A stretch of DNA of 10,140 nt, taken from the NCBI GenBank assembly GCA_003024985.2, contig PXIH01S0035120.1; one strand, given 5' to 3'. A program made the translations under genes and the position numbers. The notes beneath the pieces are model-generated. The model did no database searches. It saw nothing but the letters and a program-made list of their open reading frames with translations, and was not told the origin of the DNA. Source of the DNA: Euperipatoides rowelli (taxonomy: Eukaryota > Onychophora > Udeonychophora > Euonychophora > Peripatopsidae). Within the stretch, counting starts at the first letter, position 1; the number at the start of each line of letters is the position of its first letter. This document shows, piece by piece, positions 1 to 7,334 of this stretch.

Positions 1-35
1 TTACAAATATGGATAAAATATTTACAAAATAATAA

Positions 36-287
36 AAAAAAAGGCATCTGGTGCAACAAAAAACATGTTGCACCTCCGCCATTTTGAATGACGTAAAATA
101 TCTAAAGAGAGAAGAAGGAAGCAAATTCTCTTGGCCAATAAGAGAAGACATAGCTCCTGCCCCTGAACATGATATAGTAAGAAAGCTACCCCAACCCATT
201 TGTGACAGAAGAGAGTGTCTAATGTTTACTGTATCAACACCATTTGAACATCAAGCCCTAATTTTGTATAGGCTATACGTACCGTAA
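36..287 (+). other. Open reading stretch of unknown origin, possibly an exon or TE fragment
   Basis: This stretch stays open for about 83 codons after an in-frame TAA at 33-35. It has no ATG at the front (the first possible start is a GTG at 51), so it is not a complete animal gene. The middle of the translation is rich in charged residues and contains FSWPIREDIAP followed by an IVRKLPQP segment, then an RREC segment. A Trp-Pro pair followed by acidic residues and a later Leu-Pro pair resembles, by general impression only, linker regions seen in some invertebrate transposon proteins. I do not recognise a domain, and no catalytic or metal-binding pattern is evident. The stop falls inside the small hairpin at 279-297. 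It may be an exon remnant, a transposon fragment or chance. Confidence 0.22.
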
Positions 288-297
288 AACACGGTAC
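279..297. repeat. Short perfect hairpin, GTACCGT arms
   Basis: Arms GTACCGT and ACGGTAC are exact reverse complements around a 5-nt AAAAC loop. A related GGTACCGT word recurs at 318-325, and a TACCGTA word begins near 7317. Function unknown; it may be a terminal or subterminal fragment of a MITE. Confidence 0.5.
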
Positions 298-738
298 AGA
301 TGTGTATTTTTTTACATGGTACCGTAACCATACTATATTTAATTAAATTTGTTTTTTCCTAAAGTTAAATGAAAAGACATTATTAATATAAAATTGTTTT
401 GCAACTGTTTGGACTAATCTAATGTTATAAGATTCCATTTCATTTTGAAGTAGTGTAGCTTACANGAATACTGTTATATAAGTGTCTTATAGAAAAAGAA
501 TGACCTCCGGCTATCGTCTAATGGCGGAAGTTCTCAATAATCATAGTTGGGCACAATGGTCCCTTGTTGATTCCATTCAAATTATGGCCGACATTTTATG
601 ACTTTATAAATACATTATAAACCATTGCATTTTCCTTGGTTACAGAAACATGATATGCGGATTCTCATCCATGGATAACCAGACAGATCACAACAATAAT
701 TAAATGACTCGCTAAAACATTCCACTTCTAATTTCACT
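298..738. other. Unassigned AT-rich stretch
   Basis: No coding sequence, RNA gene or clear mobile element is visible. It contains one ambiguous base near 465. Around 503-535 there is a weak hairpin-like segment (CTCCGGCTAT ... AATGGCGGAAG) that resembles the better hairpin near 4364-4392. The region may include older, unrecognisable 5' parts of the LINE that becomes readable from about 739. Confidence 0.4.
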
Positions 739-2350
739 ACTGAATTTAAATTACTCGATGTAAGAATTAAATCCGAGATTGCAATAAGTGAAAAAGTTAT
801 GTCAATCCCCCTATAACAAATACCGATCTTCTCCTAGTGATTTCTACAGTACAGTTAGGAATGCAACTAAAGCTAATTTCAGAAATAGCCTAGTTGTGAA
901 ATTATGTTTACTGAATCTAATTTTCAGGACTCACTTGAAAGAATTAAATATTATTTTCATGCACTTCTAAATCAACATCCTAATTTCATTGCTAATGATG
1001 ACCTATTATTTAATCTCAATGCCACCCTCCAAAGTATGGAATTATTCAACGTTTTTGACCAACTCAAAACCCTTCCTGACAGTAACGACTGCTACCTGGT
1101 GATATCCCTACTCACATATAGAGAATTAGCCGAGATTTTTGCGGAATCGCTTCAGATATTATTTATTAAATAAATGTATTTGCCCAGACCAATGGAAAAA
1201 GGGTTATTTAGTTACCATGCCCAATGTCCCTATCAGTTCATCTCATCAGTTACGGCCAATAGTAATTACCTCTTCGCTATCTAAAATTTTAGAACATATT
1301 CTAAATGCTATTTTAAGACAAAGTGTCATGTTTATTGACCCTTTACAATTTGGAGGCGTAAAAAATAGATTGTCATGTCAATACAGCTCACTATATATTC
1401 ATCATATTACCATGCATCTAGAAAATAATGGTACTTCAGTTACATCTATTTCCTCGGACTATGCCAAAGCTTACAATAGCATGGATCATAGCATACTGTT
1501 AAATAAAATGCTAATTTTTCCCATCAACCCTGCAGCGGTAAAATGGATTTATAGTTTTCTCAACAATAGAATTCTGTCATTTTCAACATCCAAGGTTCAG
1601 TATTAATGACCTTACGTCAGGTTACCAATTTCGTTTCAAATATATAGACAATCTAACTATCTCAATAATGGATTCAACTAGAACAGGAAGCAAAACTCAA
1701 GAAGCGCTGAACGATCTTGCGATCCAATCATCCAAGTTGAAAATTAAATTAAACAAAAATAAATGTTTCTTACTTTTCCACTCCTTTTCAAAAATTTATA
1801 CTAAGCCAAATGTATTTATAGATGAAACTAAATAGTCTACAACCTGTTACTAATGTCAAATTATTGGGTGTGGTTTTACAGAACGATCTAAAATGGGGGT
1901 CACACATTGATTTTATTATTCGCAAAGCCAATAGAAAATTCACCTTGTTTATATTCTGAGAAAGTTGGGGGCTAACAAAGAAATTATAGTTCAAACATAT
2001 ATTTGATTTATCCGTCCAATATTGGACTACTGCGCCTCCAGCATGGCATTAGCTCTGACTAGATATCAGTGCAAAGCAATTGAACAAGTTCACATGCGAA
2101 TAGTTAGGGTCATTATGGCCAATAATCATATTAGATATAAGGATAATCTTTCTTCTTGGTCTTCCTTCCCTGAGTCCAGAAGATGTTCTCTGCACTACAA
2201 TTTTGCTAAGTGATTTTTTCAAGGTTTTCCTGCATATCTGCCAAAAACCGAATTCAGTTGACTGGAAGAAATACGAGAAACTCTAACTCTTTATCTATAT
2301 TGTGTGAAGTATCAATTAACGATTATCAAAATATTTTTTGTTTCTCGTAA
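739..2350 (+). pseudogene. Non-LTR retrotransposon (LINE) reverse transcriptase, decayed and 5'-truncated
   Basis: A broken LINE ORF2 spread over all three frames. In order: endonuclease-RT linker (739-1170), RT start with PDQWKKGYL (about 1175-1205), LRPIVITSSLSKILEHIL (about 1250-1305), and the first catalytic block SSDYAKAYNSMDHSILL, whose Asp codon is 1457-1459. The FLNNR block follows. A deletion of roughly 30 codons near 1580-1600 then removes the usual GVPQGS-type motif and joins FLNNR to INDL. The YxDD box is YIDN (1641-1652), so its second Asp is lost. After it come an LNKNKC block (about 1755), VKLLGV and LKWGSHID (about 1855-1910), RPILDYC (2013-2033), and a tail with RNSNSLSIL that ends at TAA 2348-2350. 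Stops also lie at 1833, 1957, 2004 and 2211. The endonuclease domain is not seen. The motif order and C-terminal tail fit a CR1/Jockey-group element of a kind common in marine invertebrates; the exact clade is inference. Confidence 0.93.
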
Positions 2351-2363
2351 CAAAATGTCATTG

Positions 2364-2373
2364 AAAAAAAAAA
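2364..2373 (+). other. A-run, candidate 3' tail of the LINE
   Basis: Ten consecutive A residues lie 14 bases after the last LINE stop codon. The position fits a short poly-A tail left by target-primed reverse transcription, which would put the 3' end of the LINE near 2373. No matching target duplication could be assigned because the 5' end is unclear. Confidence 0.4.
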
Positions 2374-2403
2374 GCTTATCAAAATGTTTCCAACCAAAGT
2401 ATA

Positions 2404-2416
2404 CCCCCCCCCCCCC
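2404..2416. repeat. Poly-C homopolymer, 13 nt
   Basis: Thirteen consecutive C residues, unusual in this AT-rich setting where nearly all other homopolymers are A or T. The length may be unreliable because of sequencing slippage. Confidence 0.85.
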
Positions 2417-2458
2417 TGAATTTTTTTCTGCAGACACCATTGAATCTACTTGTTAAAA

Positions 2459-2480
2459 ACTGCCTGACACGTCAGGCAGT
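2459..2480. repeat. Perfect 22-nt inverted repeat (10-bp arms, 2-nt centre)
   Basis: ACTGCCTGAC and GTCAGGCAGT are exact reverse complements separated by AC. The arms are GC-rich relative to the surroundings. An AATAAA-like word (CAATAAA) follows at once. It could be a cruciform-prone site or the end of a small foldback element; the role is unknown. Confidence 0.75.
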
Positions 2481-2951
2481 CAATAAATTTGAATTTGTGA
2501 ATTTTGGCACGCGGATGAAAAAAGATTCGCTGCCACTGCAATAGGGAATGATCAATGAACTGCTATCGTTATAAACTTAAAAACATACAGGAGTTTAAAA
2601 TTATATTACGAAGATGGCAAATTCTTCCACATTTTTCTGATTGTTCTTTACTAGGTATGACGCCATGACCTAAAATAAATAATTTAAAAATAGCTATTAT
2701 TATAGTTTGTAATTAATTAATTTAGAGTAGGACTGGCAGAAAAAGATTTCAAACCAACCCATTTTTTTTATCACAAAATAATTTATTGTCAATAAATCAA
2801 TAAAAATTAATTGGATTAAGAAAACTTCATCAAAGTAATTTGTGAAAGCTTATTTTCCTTAACACAAGTTACACAACTGCACTAGTAAATAAATACCATT
2901 AACAGTTTGTCACTTAAAATGAATATTTCTAGTCTATAGTATGCTATAGAG
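2481..2951. other. Unassigned AT-rich stretch
   Basis: No coding region, RNA gene or recognisable repeat is visible between the hairpin and the start of the hAT-like MITE. It contains TAAT/AATT-rich low-complexity words and a short T-run near 2762. Confidence 0.5.
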
Positions 2952-3220
2952 TAGGCGTTCTCACCCTGTGCCCAAGGGTACCATTGCTCCCGTTGACCAA
3001 TTTGTGTGTGACCGCCACTGTGCAACCATGAAACGAAAGCTTGTTCGCGTTAACTTGGCTATGTCTGGATACCATTGATTTAGAGTGTGAGTGGTTAGGC
3101 AACCAGTTTTATGCAGTTATTTTCTTGTACATCGACCTCTTTAATTTCACCTTTTGTGCCAATGTAACGCAGACGGCCCAATTGAATAGTGGTGGGGATA
3201 GTTAGAGAATCGTCTAAATA

Positions 3221-3228
3221 CAGGCGAT
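3221..3228. repeat. Left 8-bp target site duplication CAGGCGAT
   Basis: CAGGCGAT lies directly before the left terminal inverted repeat at 3229 and is repeated without change at 4064-4071. An 8-bp duplication is the standard footprint of hAT insertion. Confidence 0.92.
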
Positions 3229-3246
3229 CAGGGCTCGAAATTAGTG

Positions 3247-3323
3247 GTAGCCCAGTAGCCTGAGGCTACTAATAACTTGGTTGGGCTACTACTTGCTAGT
3301 CTGAGGTAGCCCATCAGGCTACC
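3247..3323. repeat. Left subterminal repeats of the inner hAT
   Basis: Six copies or near-copies of GTAGCCC/GGGCTAC lie within 77 bp in both orientations: 3247-3253, 3255-3260, 3264-3270, 3283-3290, 3306-3312 and 3317-3323. Clustered subterminal words of this kind are typical hAT transposase-binding regions; binding here is inferred. Confidence 0.75.
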
Positions 3324-3350
3324 AGTAAAAATGTAAAATAAATAAAGAAA

Positions 3351-3420
3351 TACAGTAAAACCACTCTAGTACAAATTAATCTGGGCCAAGTTGCTGTTCG
3401 GATTGTACAGAATTTCTATA
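3351..3420 (+). mobile_element. Possible pogo/Tigger-like MITE terminus
   Basis: A TA dinucleotide is followed by CAGTAAAACCACTCTAGTAC, and further in by CTGGGCCAAG and TGTTCGGATT. This order resembles the ends of pogo/Tigger-type mariner MITEs (CAGTAAAACC, then a GGGACCAAG-like word, then a GTCCGGATT-like word). A related TGTTCGGA word recurs at 3570-3591 with 16 of 22 positions shared. No opposite terminus was found, so this is a fragment at best. Confidence 0.3.
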
Positions 3421-3482
3421 TAGCCTAACTTAAGCCTTTTTAAAAAAAAAATAATAATTTAATCATTTGAAGGACAATGGTT

Positions 3483-3528
3483 GGTCTGAAATCCAGCCGC
3501 TAGAGTACTAGCGTCTGGATCTCAGACC
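3483..3528. repeat. 46-nt hairpin, 21-bp arms (19/21 paired), 4-nt loop
   Basis: The left arm 3483-3503 starts GGTCTGAAATCC and the right arm 3508-3528 ends GGATCTCAGACC. The arms are reverse complements except for two positions, with AGTA in the loop. It lies inside the inner hAT. It could be a foldback insertion, an internal feature of the MITE, or a source of hairpin RNA if transcribed. Confidence 0.8.
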
Positions 3529-3975
3529 TCCCAATTTCTGCATCCTATGATCAAAAAAAAATTTTTTTATGTTCGGACTAGGCGGACTTTCAGGATTTTT
3601 TGTAATTTTATATAAAATAGCATCAAAATTGAAAATTAAAAAATATAGCAGTTTTACATCAGTCTGCACTCTAATATTAATTTATTTTCCAGTAAGGGAA
3701 AAATCATATAAAAATAACATCTAAACTTACTGTACATCTGTGAAGTACAATATATTTGAATTTGGCTATAGCCTATTGGCTAATGGCAAATTTGACTCAC
3801 AATTGCTTTAACAATTTAATTTATACAAAAACAGGCGATTGATTGTATTTTTATTTACAATAAAAAATACTGCATTAGAATATTAGGGTATCAACTTTGC
3901 ATGTATTAAAATAATAAAAATAATAAACAAGCAAATATGTTCTGTTTATTTAAATTGTTTTTCTACATAAAATCT

Positions 3976-4038
3976 GGGCTACTACAAAAACACCCGGGCT
4001 ACTGGTACATTAAGAGTGGTAGTCCGGTGGGCTACTAC
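3976..4038. repeat. Right subterminal repeats of the inner hAT
   Basis: Copies of GGGCTACT occur at 3976-3983, 3996-4003 and 4029-4036, with an inverted variant (GGTAGTCC) near 4018-4025. They mirror the cluster at the left end and support both being parts of one element. Confidence 0.75.
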
Positions 4039-4063
4039 CAAAAAATTCTAATTTCTAGCCCTG

Positions 4064-4071
4064 CAGGCGAT
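4064..4071. repeat. Right 8-bp target site duplication CAGGCGAT
   Basis: An exact copy of 3221-3228, directly after the right terminal inverted repeat of the inner hAT. Confidence 0.92.
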
Positions 4072-4214
4072 ACAATCCAAATTTCTACTGTGTTTTTTTT
4101 TTTTTTTGACATCTGCGCATATTTTTTTTCCATTATGGAAAATATAGATGGTGCCCGCCATCCTACCGGTATTATAGAATGTGCTCTAGGGTACAAAAAG
4201 TTTGGGAAACCCTA

Positions 4215-4967
4215 TACCTATTTATTTTCATGTTTTTTTGTTTTTTTTCTAAGCTATTTTTTTTTTAATATATTTATTTTACAATAGTGTAATAAATAGG
4301 AAGTAGTACTGCAACTCAAACTCAGGCCATAAATCACATTATAAACAGTTTGAATGCGTAAGCAAGATCGCTCGGCTATAATGCCGAAGGTCTTTTTTGT
4401 AAACTATTTCAAATAAGATTTGCAATCATAAAAAGTAATAGTTATATCAACTTTTGTTCTAGCATACACAAATAGGAAGGATGTCTTAAACTTGGATAAA
4501 GTTTAAAGCAGAGGTTTTACTAAACACACAAACAATCTCAAAGATAAAGACTATAAAACTATAAAGACCTCATTTTCCCGTGTACAGTAAGATAGTCATT
4601 CATAACAATACATATAATACAATCTCTTCAAAATTGTAAAAAAAATATGGTGTGAAGAGTAATCATTTCAAGGTCTCTAGAGGGAAAAAAAATATCTAAG
4701 AGATCTAACTCTTCTGTTTTGATAAGAAATGTAAAAATCTGGGAACTCTTTGGGAGATTTAAGAATAGAATCCACAATTTTATATTTGAAAAGTGTAGTC
4801 CTCCTATGTTGGACTTGACTTAATTCAATCAGTCTTGACTAGGATTATTTTTTTGCTTTTTTTTTCGTTTCTCTGTATCTTATATTTTGTTTTTTGTAAC
4901 CATTTTGCACATAAATAGTTTTCTTAAACAATAAAGGTTTGATAATATAATATATACTGTGTATATA
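4215..4967. other. Unassigned AT-rich stretch with a small hairpin and a possible LINE-type 3' tail
   Basis: No coding region is supported. Around 4364-4392 the sequence AGATCGCTCGGC TATAAT GCCGAAGGTCT can fold: TCGGC pairs with GCCGA, and AGATC pairs with GGTCT if one G-T pair is allowed. From about 4850 to 4945 a T-rich tract, an AATAAA at 4930-4935 and the words GGTTTGATAAT lead into TA-rich simple sequence. This resembles the 3' end of CR1-like LINEs or another polyadenylated element, but no matching coding sequence was found upstream. Confidence 0.3.
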
Positions 4968-4980
4968 TGTGTGTGTGTGT
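4968..4980. repeat. TG microsatellite
   Basis: Six and a half TG units inside a wider TA/TG-rich tract (about 4945-4995), which also contains repeated ATACTGTA-type words. Confidence 0.85.
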
Positions 4981-5008
4981 CTATGTATATACTGTACACC
5001 TCATTTTA

Positions 5009-5023
5009 CATTATATATTCTAG
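5009..5023 (+). promoter_or_regulatory. Possible splice acceptor before the hAT transposase
   Basis: A pyrimidine/AT-rich stretch ends in TATATATTCTAG at 5023, sixteen bases before the ATG at 5039 that begins the transposase-like translation. This would suit an intron in the 5' untranslated region of the transposon. No donor was identified. Confidence 0.35.
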
Positions 5024-5038
5024 TCCAGAAACTCCACA

Positions 5039-6718
5039 ATGAAGCGCAATCAACCCAGTGGATACCAACAAAGAAAAATAAAGAAGTGCAAGAAGAAAGT
5101 CGTGTAACGTCTGTAAGAAGTCTCCCTGGTGAATTTGAAGATAATATACCAGCAACTTCACAAGAGTGTTTGGACAAGAGTCAGCAAGGATTGGAGGATA
5201 ACAATACCTAGTGATGGAGAGGATGTGAGTGTAAGCAGAAGCCCACAACACAAGGAAGACTCTGATGTAGAAGAGGAGATAAATAGATTACCCATGTATT
5301 CTGATGTAGGTGATTAGCCAAGTAACTTGTGAGTTGATCTTATAAAGAAGGGAAGTAAACCCTTTCAAAACAAGGATGGCCATTTAGGTCAGTACAAAGA
5401 TCAGGAGAGAATATAAAAGGAAATACTCACCAGTTGAGTATTTGGATCTGCTAAATGCAGAGAAACTCTGAGAACTTGAATGGTATACTCTACAACAAAA
5501 ATATTTTTGTTTTTGCTGTACATAGACTGTTTGCTACTGATGACGAAGAGTTGTGCCATTCAAATTTCACACTGGATTTTAGACTTGGTGGAAGTTGAAT
5601 CCAAAAGTCTGACCATGTGGGTTCTGAGAAGCTCCTCACTTGCCTGGAGAAATGGAAGACTTTAGGAGCATGGCGGAGGCATAAAAATAAACATTGATCA
5701 CATCCATCAAGAAACGGAGGTTAGAAAGATAAAATATGCTTTCAGAAAACAAAGGAAACTTTTCAGAAGTGGTAGGATTGCTGTCAAATTATGACCCTGG
5801 TTTAAAAGAACATTTAGTTGGAGTTCAGCAATCTGTTGCATCTAGGGAAATTAAGACTTTCTATTTACCTCCAAATCCACAGAATGAATTTATTTTTCTT
5901 CTGGGGAACACTGTGAAAGAAAAAATAGTATCCAATATCAAAAAATTGAAGTAGCCTACACATATTTTGACATTCTTTTTGATAGCACACCTGATGTATC
6001 ACATTACAGATCAAATGTGTGAAGTAATCAGATCAGTCCACATTGAATGTGACAAAGTTGAAGTATGGGAATCATTCTTGGGTTTTTTTTCCCCTCTTGC
6101 TAAAAAAATGCTGATGTTCTTACACATGACATCTTGAAGAATACCATTCGCTAAATATTTGTGGTGTAAACTCATTTGAAAGTGTACATTCTTGTGTGAT
6201 TTTTTGGAACTCTGGAAACTGTTTATACATTTTTTTCAGCCTCGACTCATCGTTGGTATGTATTGATCAAAAACTTTGGCATTTCTGTCGAAAGATTTTG
6301 CATGACAAAATGGAGTGCTCACCAGGATGCTGTGAAACCTTTAATGAAATATTTTGGAAAGTTAGTTGAGCCATTGAAGTGATATGTGACCACCAAAGAA
6401 AATGTTGATACAAGAGGATCAGCTCAGGTCTTCTTGTCTGACAATTGTGATTTTTCTATTTTGAGTTACCTTTTTTTTTTTTTTTTGGAGTCAAGTATTG
6501 GAAGAAGTAAATCGCACAGAAGTAGGTTACTTACAAAAAATGGATATCAGCTAAGAAAAGTGTGCTATTAACCTCAGATCCTCTGAAACATTTTAAGGAC
6601 AACCATAGTGTCATTGTAAAGAATGCCCTCCAATATGTGAAGAAATGGATATTCCTATGGAGATAAGAGGAAGAAAGAAGTTTAAGAAAAGGATGCCGAA
6701 ACACAATAAAATTATGTA
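5039..6718 (+). pseudogene. hAT-superfamily transposase, ZMYM1-like (TTF zinc finger) type, inactivated
   Basis: A DNA-cutting transposase gene broken by many stops and frameshifts. The ATG at 5039 opens MKRNQPSGYQQRKIKK, the usual basic start of this family, followed by stops at 5105 and 5114 and an acidic linker to 5317. A zinc-finger remnant (ELEWYTLQQKYFCFCC) lies near 5470-5520. The best preserved block, 5736-5954, begins LSENKGNFSEVVGLLSNYDP. Next come ILFDSTPDVSH (frame-shifted, about 5965-6005), DQMCEVIRSVH (about 6010-6045), ESFLGFF (6067-6090), then a deletion near 6140 that joins ILKN to HSLNICGVNSF. FFGTLE and ASTHRWYVLIK (about 6200-6270), TKWSAH (about 6305-6322) and ENVDTRGSAQV (about 6400-6432) follow, and readable sequence ends with FKKRMPKHNK near 6716. 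The C-terminal dimerisation domain is missing. The deletion probably removed about 50 residues, including a catalytic-region Asp. No terminal repeats could be assigned. Confidence 0.87.
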
Positions 6719-6773
6719 ATTGGATTTTATAATAAATGTCATTGTGTTTTGAAAAAGTTAGGGAAGGAAGGGC

Positions 6774-6786
6774 GACAATGGCACTC
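6774..6786 (+). repeat. GACAATGGCACTC, left copy of a 13-bp inverted pair
   Basis: Exact reverse complement of 7127-7139. The two copies enclose 366 bp, so they could be the terminal or subterminal repeats of a small MITE inserted just after the dead hAT transposase. The flanks show no clear target duplication. Confidence 0.5.
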
Positions 6787-6826
6787 ATTGGCTTATTTTA
6801 AAAATGTAACATGGTAGAGTTATGTT

Positions 6827-6841
6827 GACATCTAGTGGTCA
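6827..6841 (-). promoter_or_regulatory. CTCF-core-like word
   Basis: On the minus strand the sequence reads TGACCACTAGATGTC, one base away from the CCACTAGATGGC form of the animal CTCF core motif. A single short match in 10 kb can occur by chance, and such words are also carried by repeats. Confidence 0.25.
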
Positions 6842-7104
6842 CTCTGAAACACTCTTAGTAGAAATATGGCAGTTCTAGTGTGGCTGTGAAAAAGTTTATG
6901 AAAAGAAAACTGATTTGGTATTCTCTATTATTAGAAGTCTTCATTTTTCTGTCAAAGTATGAGGTGATATTCTTGTGATATCTGTTGAGCTTTGATAATA
7001 TTGATAGGTGTACATTTTCCTTGGATAAACTACATATTCTTCTTCTTAGTAGCGCGACAATAAATTTTAACAAAGTTGGCGAAGTCGTAAAATGACGCTC
7101 AGAC
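6842..7104. other. Interior of the region bounded by the 13-bp inverted pair; no gene seen
   Basis: AT-rich sequence with no recognisable coding content. The minus-strand reading frame at 6855-7073 has low-complexity composition and no motif I recognise. Confidence 0.4.
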
Positions 7105-7140
7105 CGAGTGGTATTGCCCTACCTTCGAGTGCCATTGTCC
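7105..7140. repeat. Two tandem copies of a 15-bp CGAGTGCCATTGTCC-like motif, period 21
   Basis: CGAGTGGTATTGCCC at 7105-7119 and CGAGTGCCATTGTCC at 7126-7140 match at 12 of 15 positions. The second contains the right copy of the 13-bp inverted pair (7127-7139). Repeated motifs at one end suggest a transposon end with iterated protein-binding sites. Confidence 0.55.
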
Positions 7141-7334
7141 AATATAAAATTAAATATTACCTTGAATCAAGTTAAAAATATAAGAAAAATCAAATATTTG
7201 TTTCACTTCATATATAAAATGCTCTCAAGCAGGTTATAATAATGTGAATACAAAATTGTTAGGAATTTATTGACTTTTCAATCTCAGGCTCCCAGCTATA
7301 CTGTGTGTATATGTATATACCGTAGAATGCCGAT
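7141..7334. other. Unassigned AT-rich stretch
   Basis: No gene or clear repeat. Near 7300-7320 there is a TGTATATGTATATACC tract like the one before the hAT gene at 4960-4995, followed by CGTAGAATGCCG, which may mark a MITE end. Confidence 0.4.

Larger units (their letters stand above)
3229..4063. mobile_element. Non-autonomous hAT element, 835 bp, inserted in the outer MITE
   Basis: The left terminus is CAGGGCTCGAAATTAG and the right terminus reads, on the minus strand, CAGGGCTAGAAATTAG: 15 of 16 bases match. Perfect 8-bp copies of CAGGCGAT flank it. Terminal CAG and an 8-bp duplication are hAT hallmarks. Inside both ends are clusters of GGGCTACT/AGTAGCCC words that could be transposase-binding sites. 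No transposase is encoded; the longest plus-strand reading frame near 3937-4287 runs through the right end into flanking DNA and is low-complexity. Mobilisation would need an enzyme supplied in trans. The element also holds a long internal hairpin (3483-3528) and a pogo-like terminus (3351-3420), so it may itself carry an older insertion. Confidence 0.9.
2952..4214. mobile_element. Degraded hAT-like MITE (outer element), interrupted by a second hAT
   Basis: The left end begins TAGGCGTTCTCACCCTGTG and the right end, read on the minus strand, begins TAGGGTTTCCCAAACTTTTT. These resemble the two asymmetric ends of many non-autonomous hAT elements, whose ends start CAG and carry GGTTCTCAACC-like and GGTTCCCAAAC-like words. 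Removing the inner insertion and one target copy leaves about 420 bp, a usual MITE size. It has no transposase. The flanks 2944-2951 and 4215-4222 do not match, so there is no clear 8-bp target duplication. That is consistent with age, but it also means the exact ends are tentative. Confidence 0.6.

Noticed and set aside
51-287. Complete small protein gene
   Set aside because: It relies on a GTG start, has no recognisable domain and no promoter or splice support; kept only as an unassigned open stretch.
1788-1994. Minus-strand reading frame opposite the LINE
   Set aside because: Antisense shadow of the KLLGV ... KWGSHID coding block of the LINE.
3937-4287. 116-codon plus-strand reading frame
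   Set aside because: It crosses the right end of the inner hAT, its target duplication and poly-T tracts of the outer MITE; the translation is Phe-rich low complexity.
4364-4392. tRNA or structured RNA gene
   Set aside because: Only a single imperfect stem-loop is present; no cloverleaf, anticodon arm or internal promoter boxes are visible.
4969-5211. Plus-strand 80-codon frame through the TG microsatellite
   Set aside because: The competing frame starting at 5039 has the family-like basic N-terminus, and continues into the acidic linker at 5129-5317.
5006-5251. Minus-strand 81-codon reading frame
   Set aside because: Antisense shadow of the hAT transposase N-terminus and acidic linker, which are recognised on the plus strand.
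6531-7073. Two minus-strand reading frames (6531-6788 and 6855-7073)
   Set aside because: The first is antisense to the hAT transposase end; the second has no motifs and AT-driven composition.
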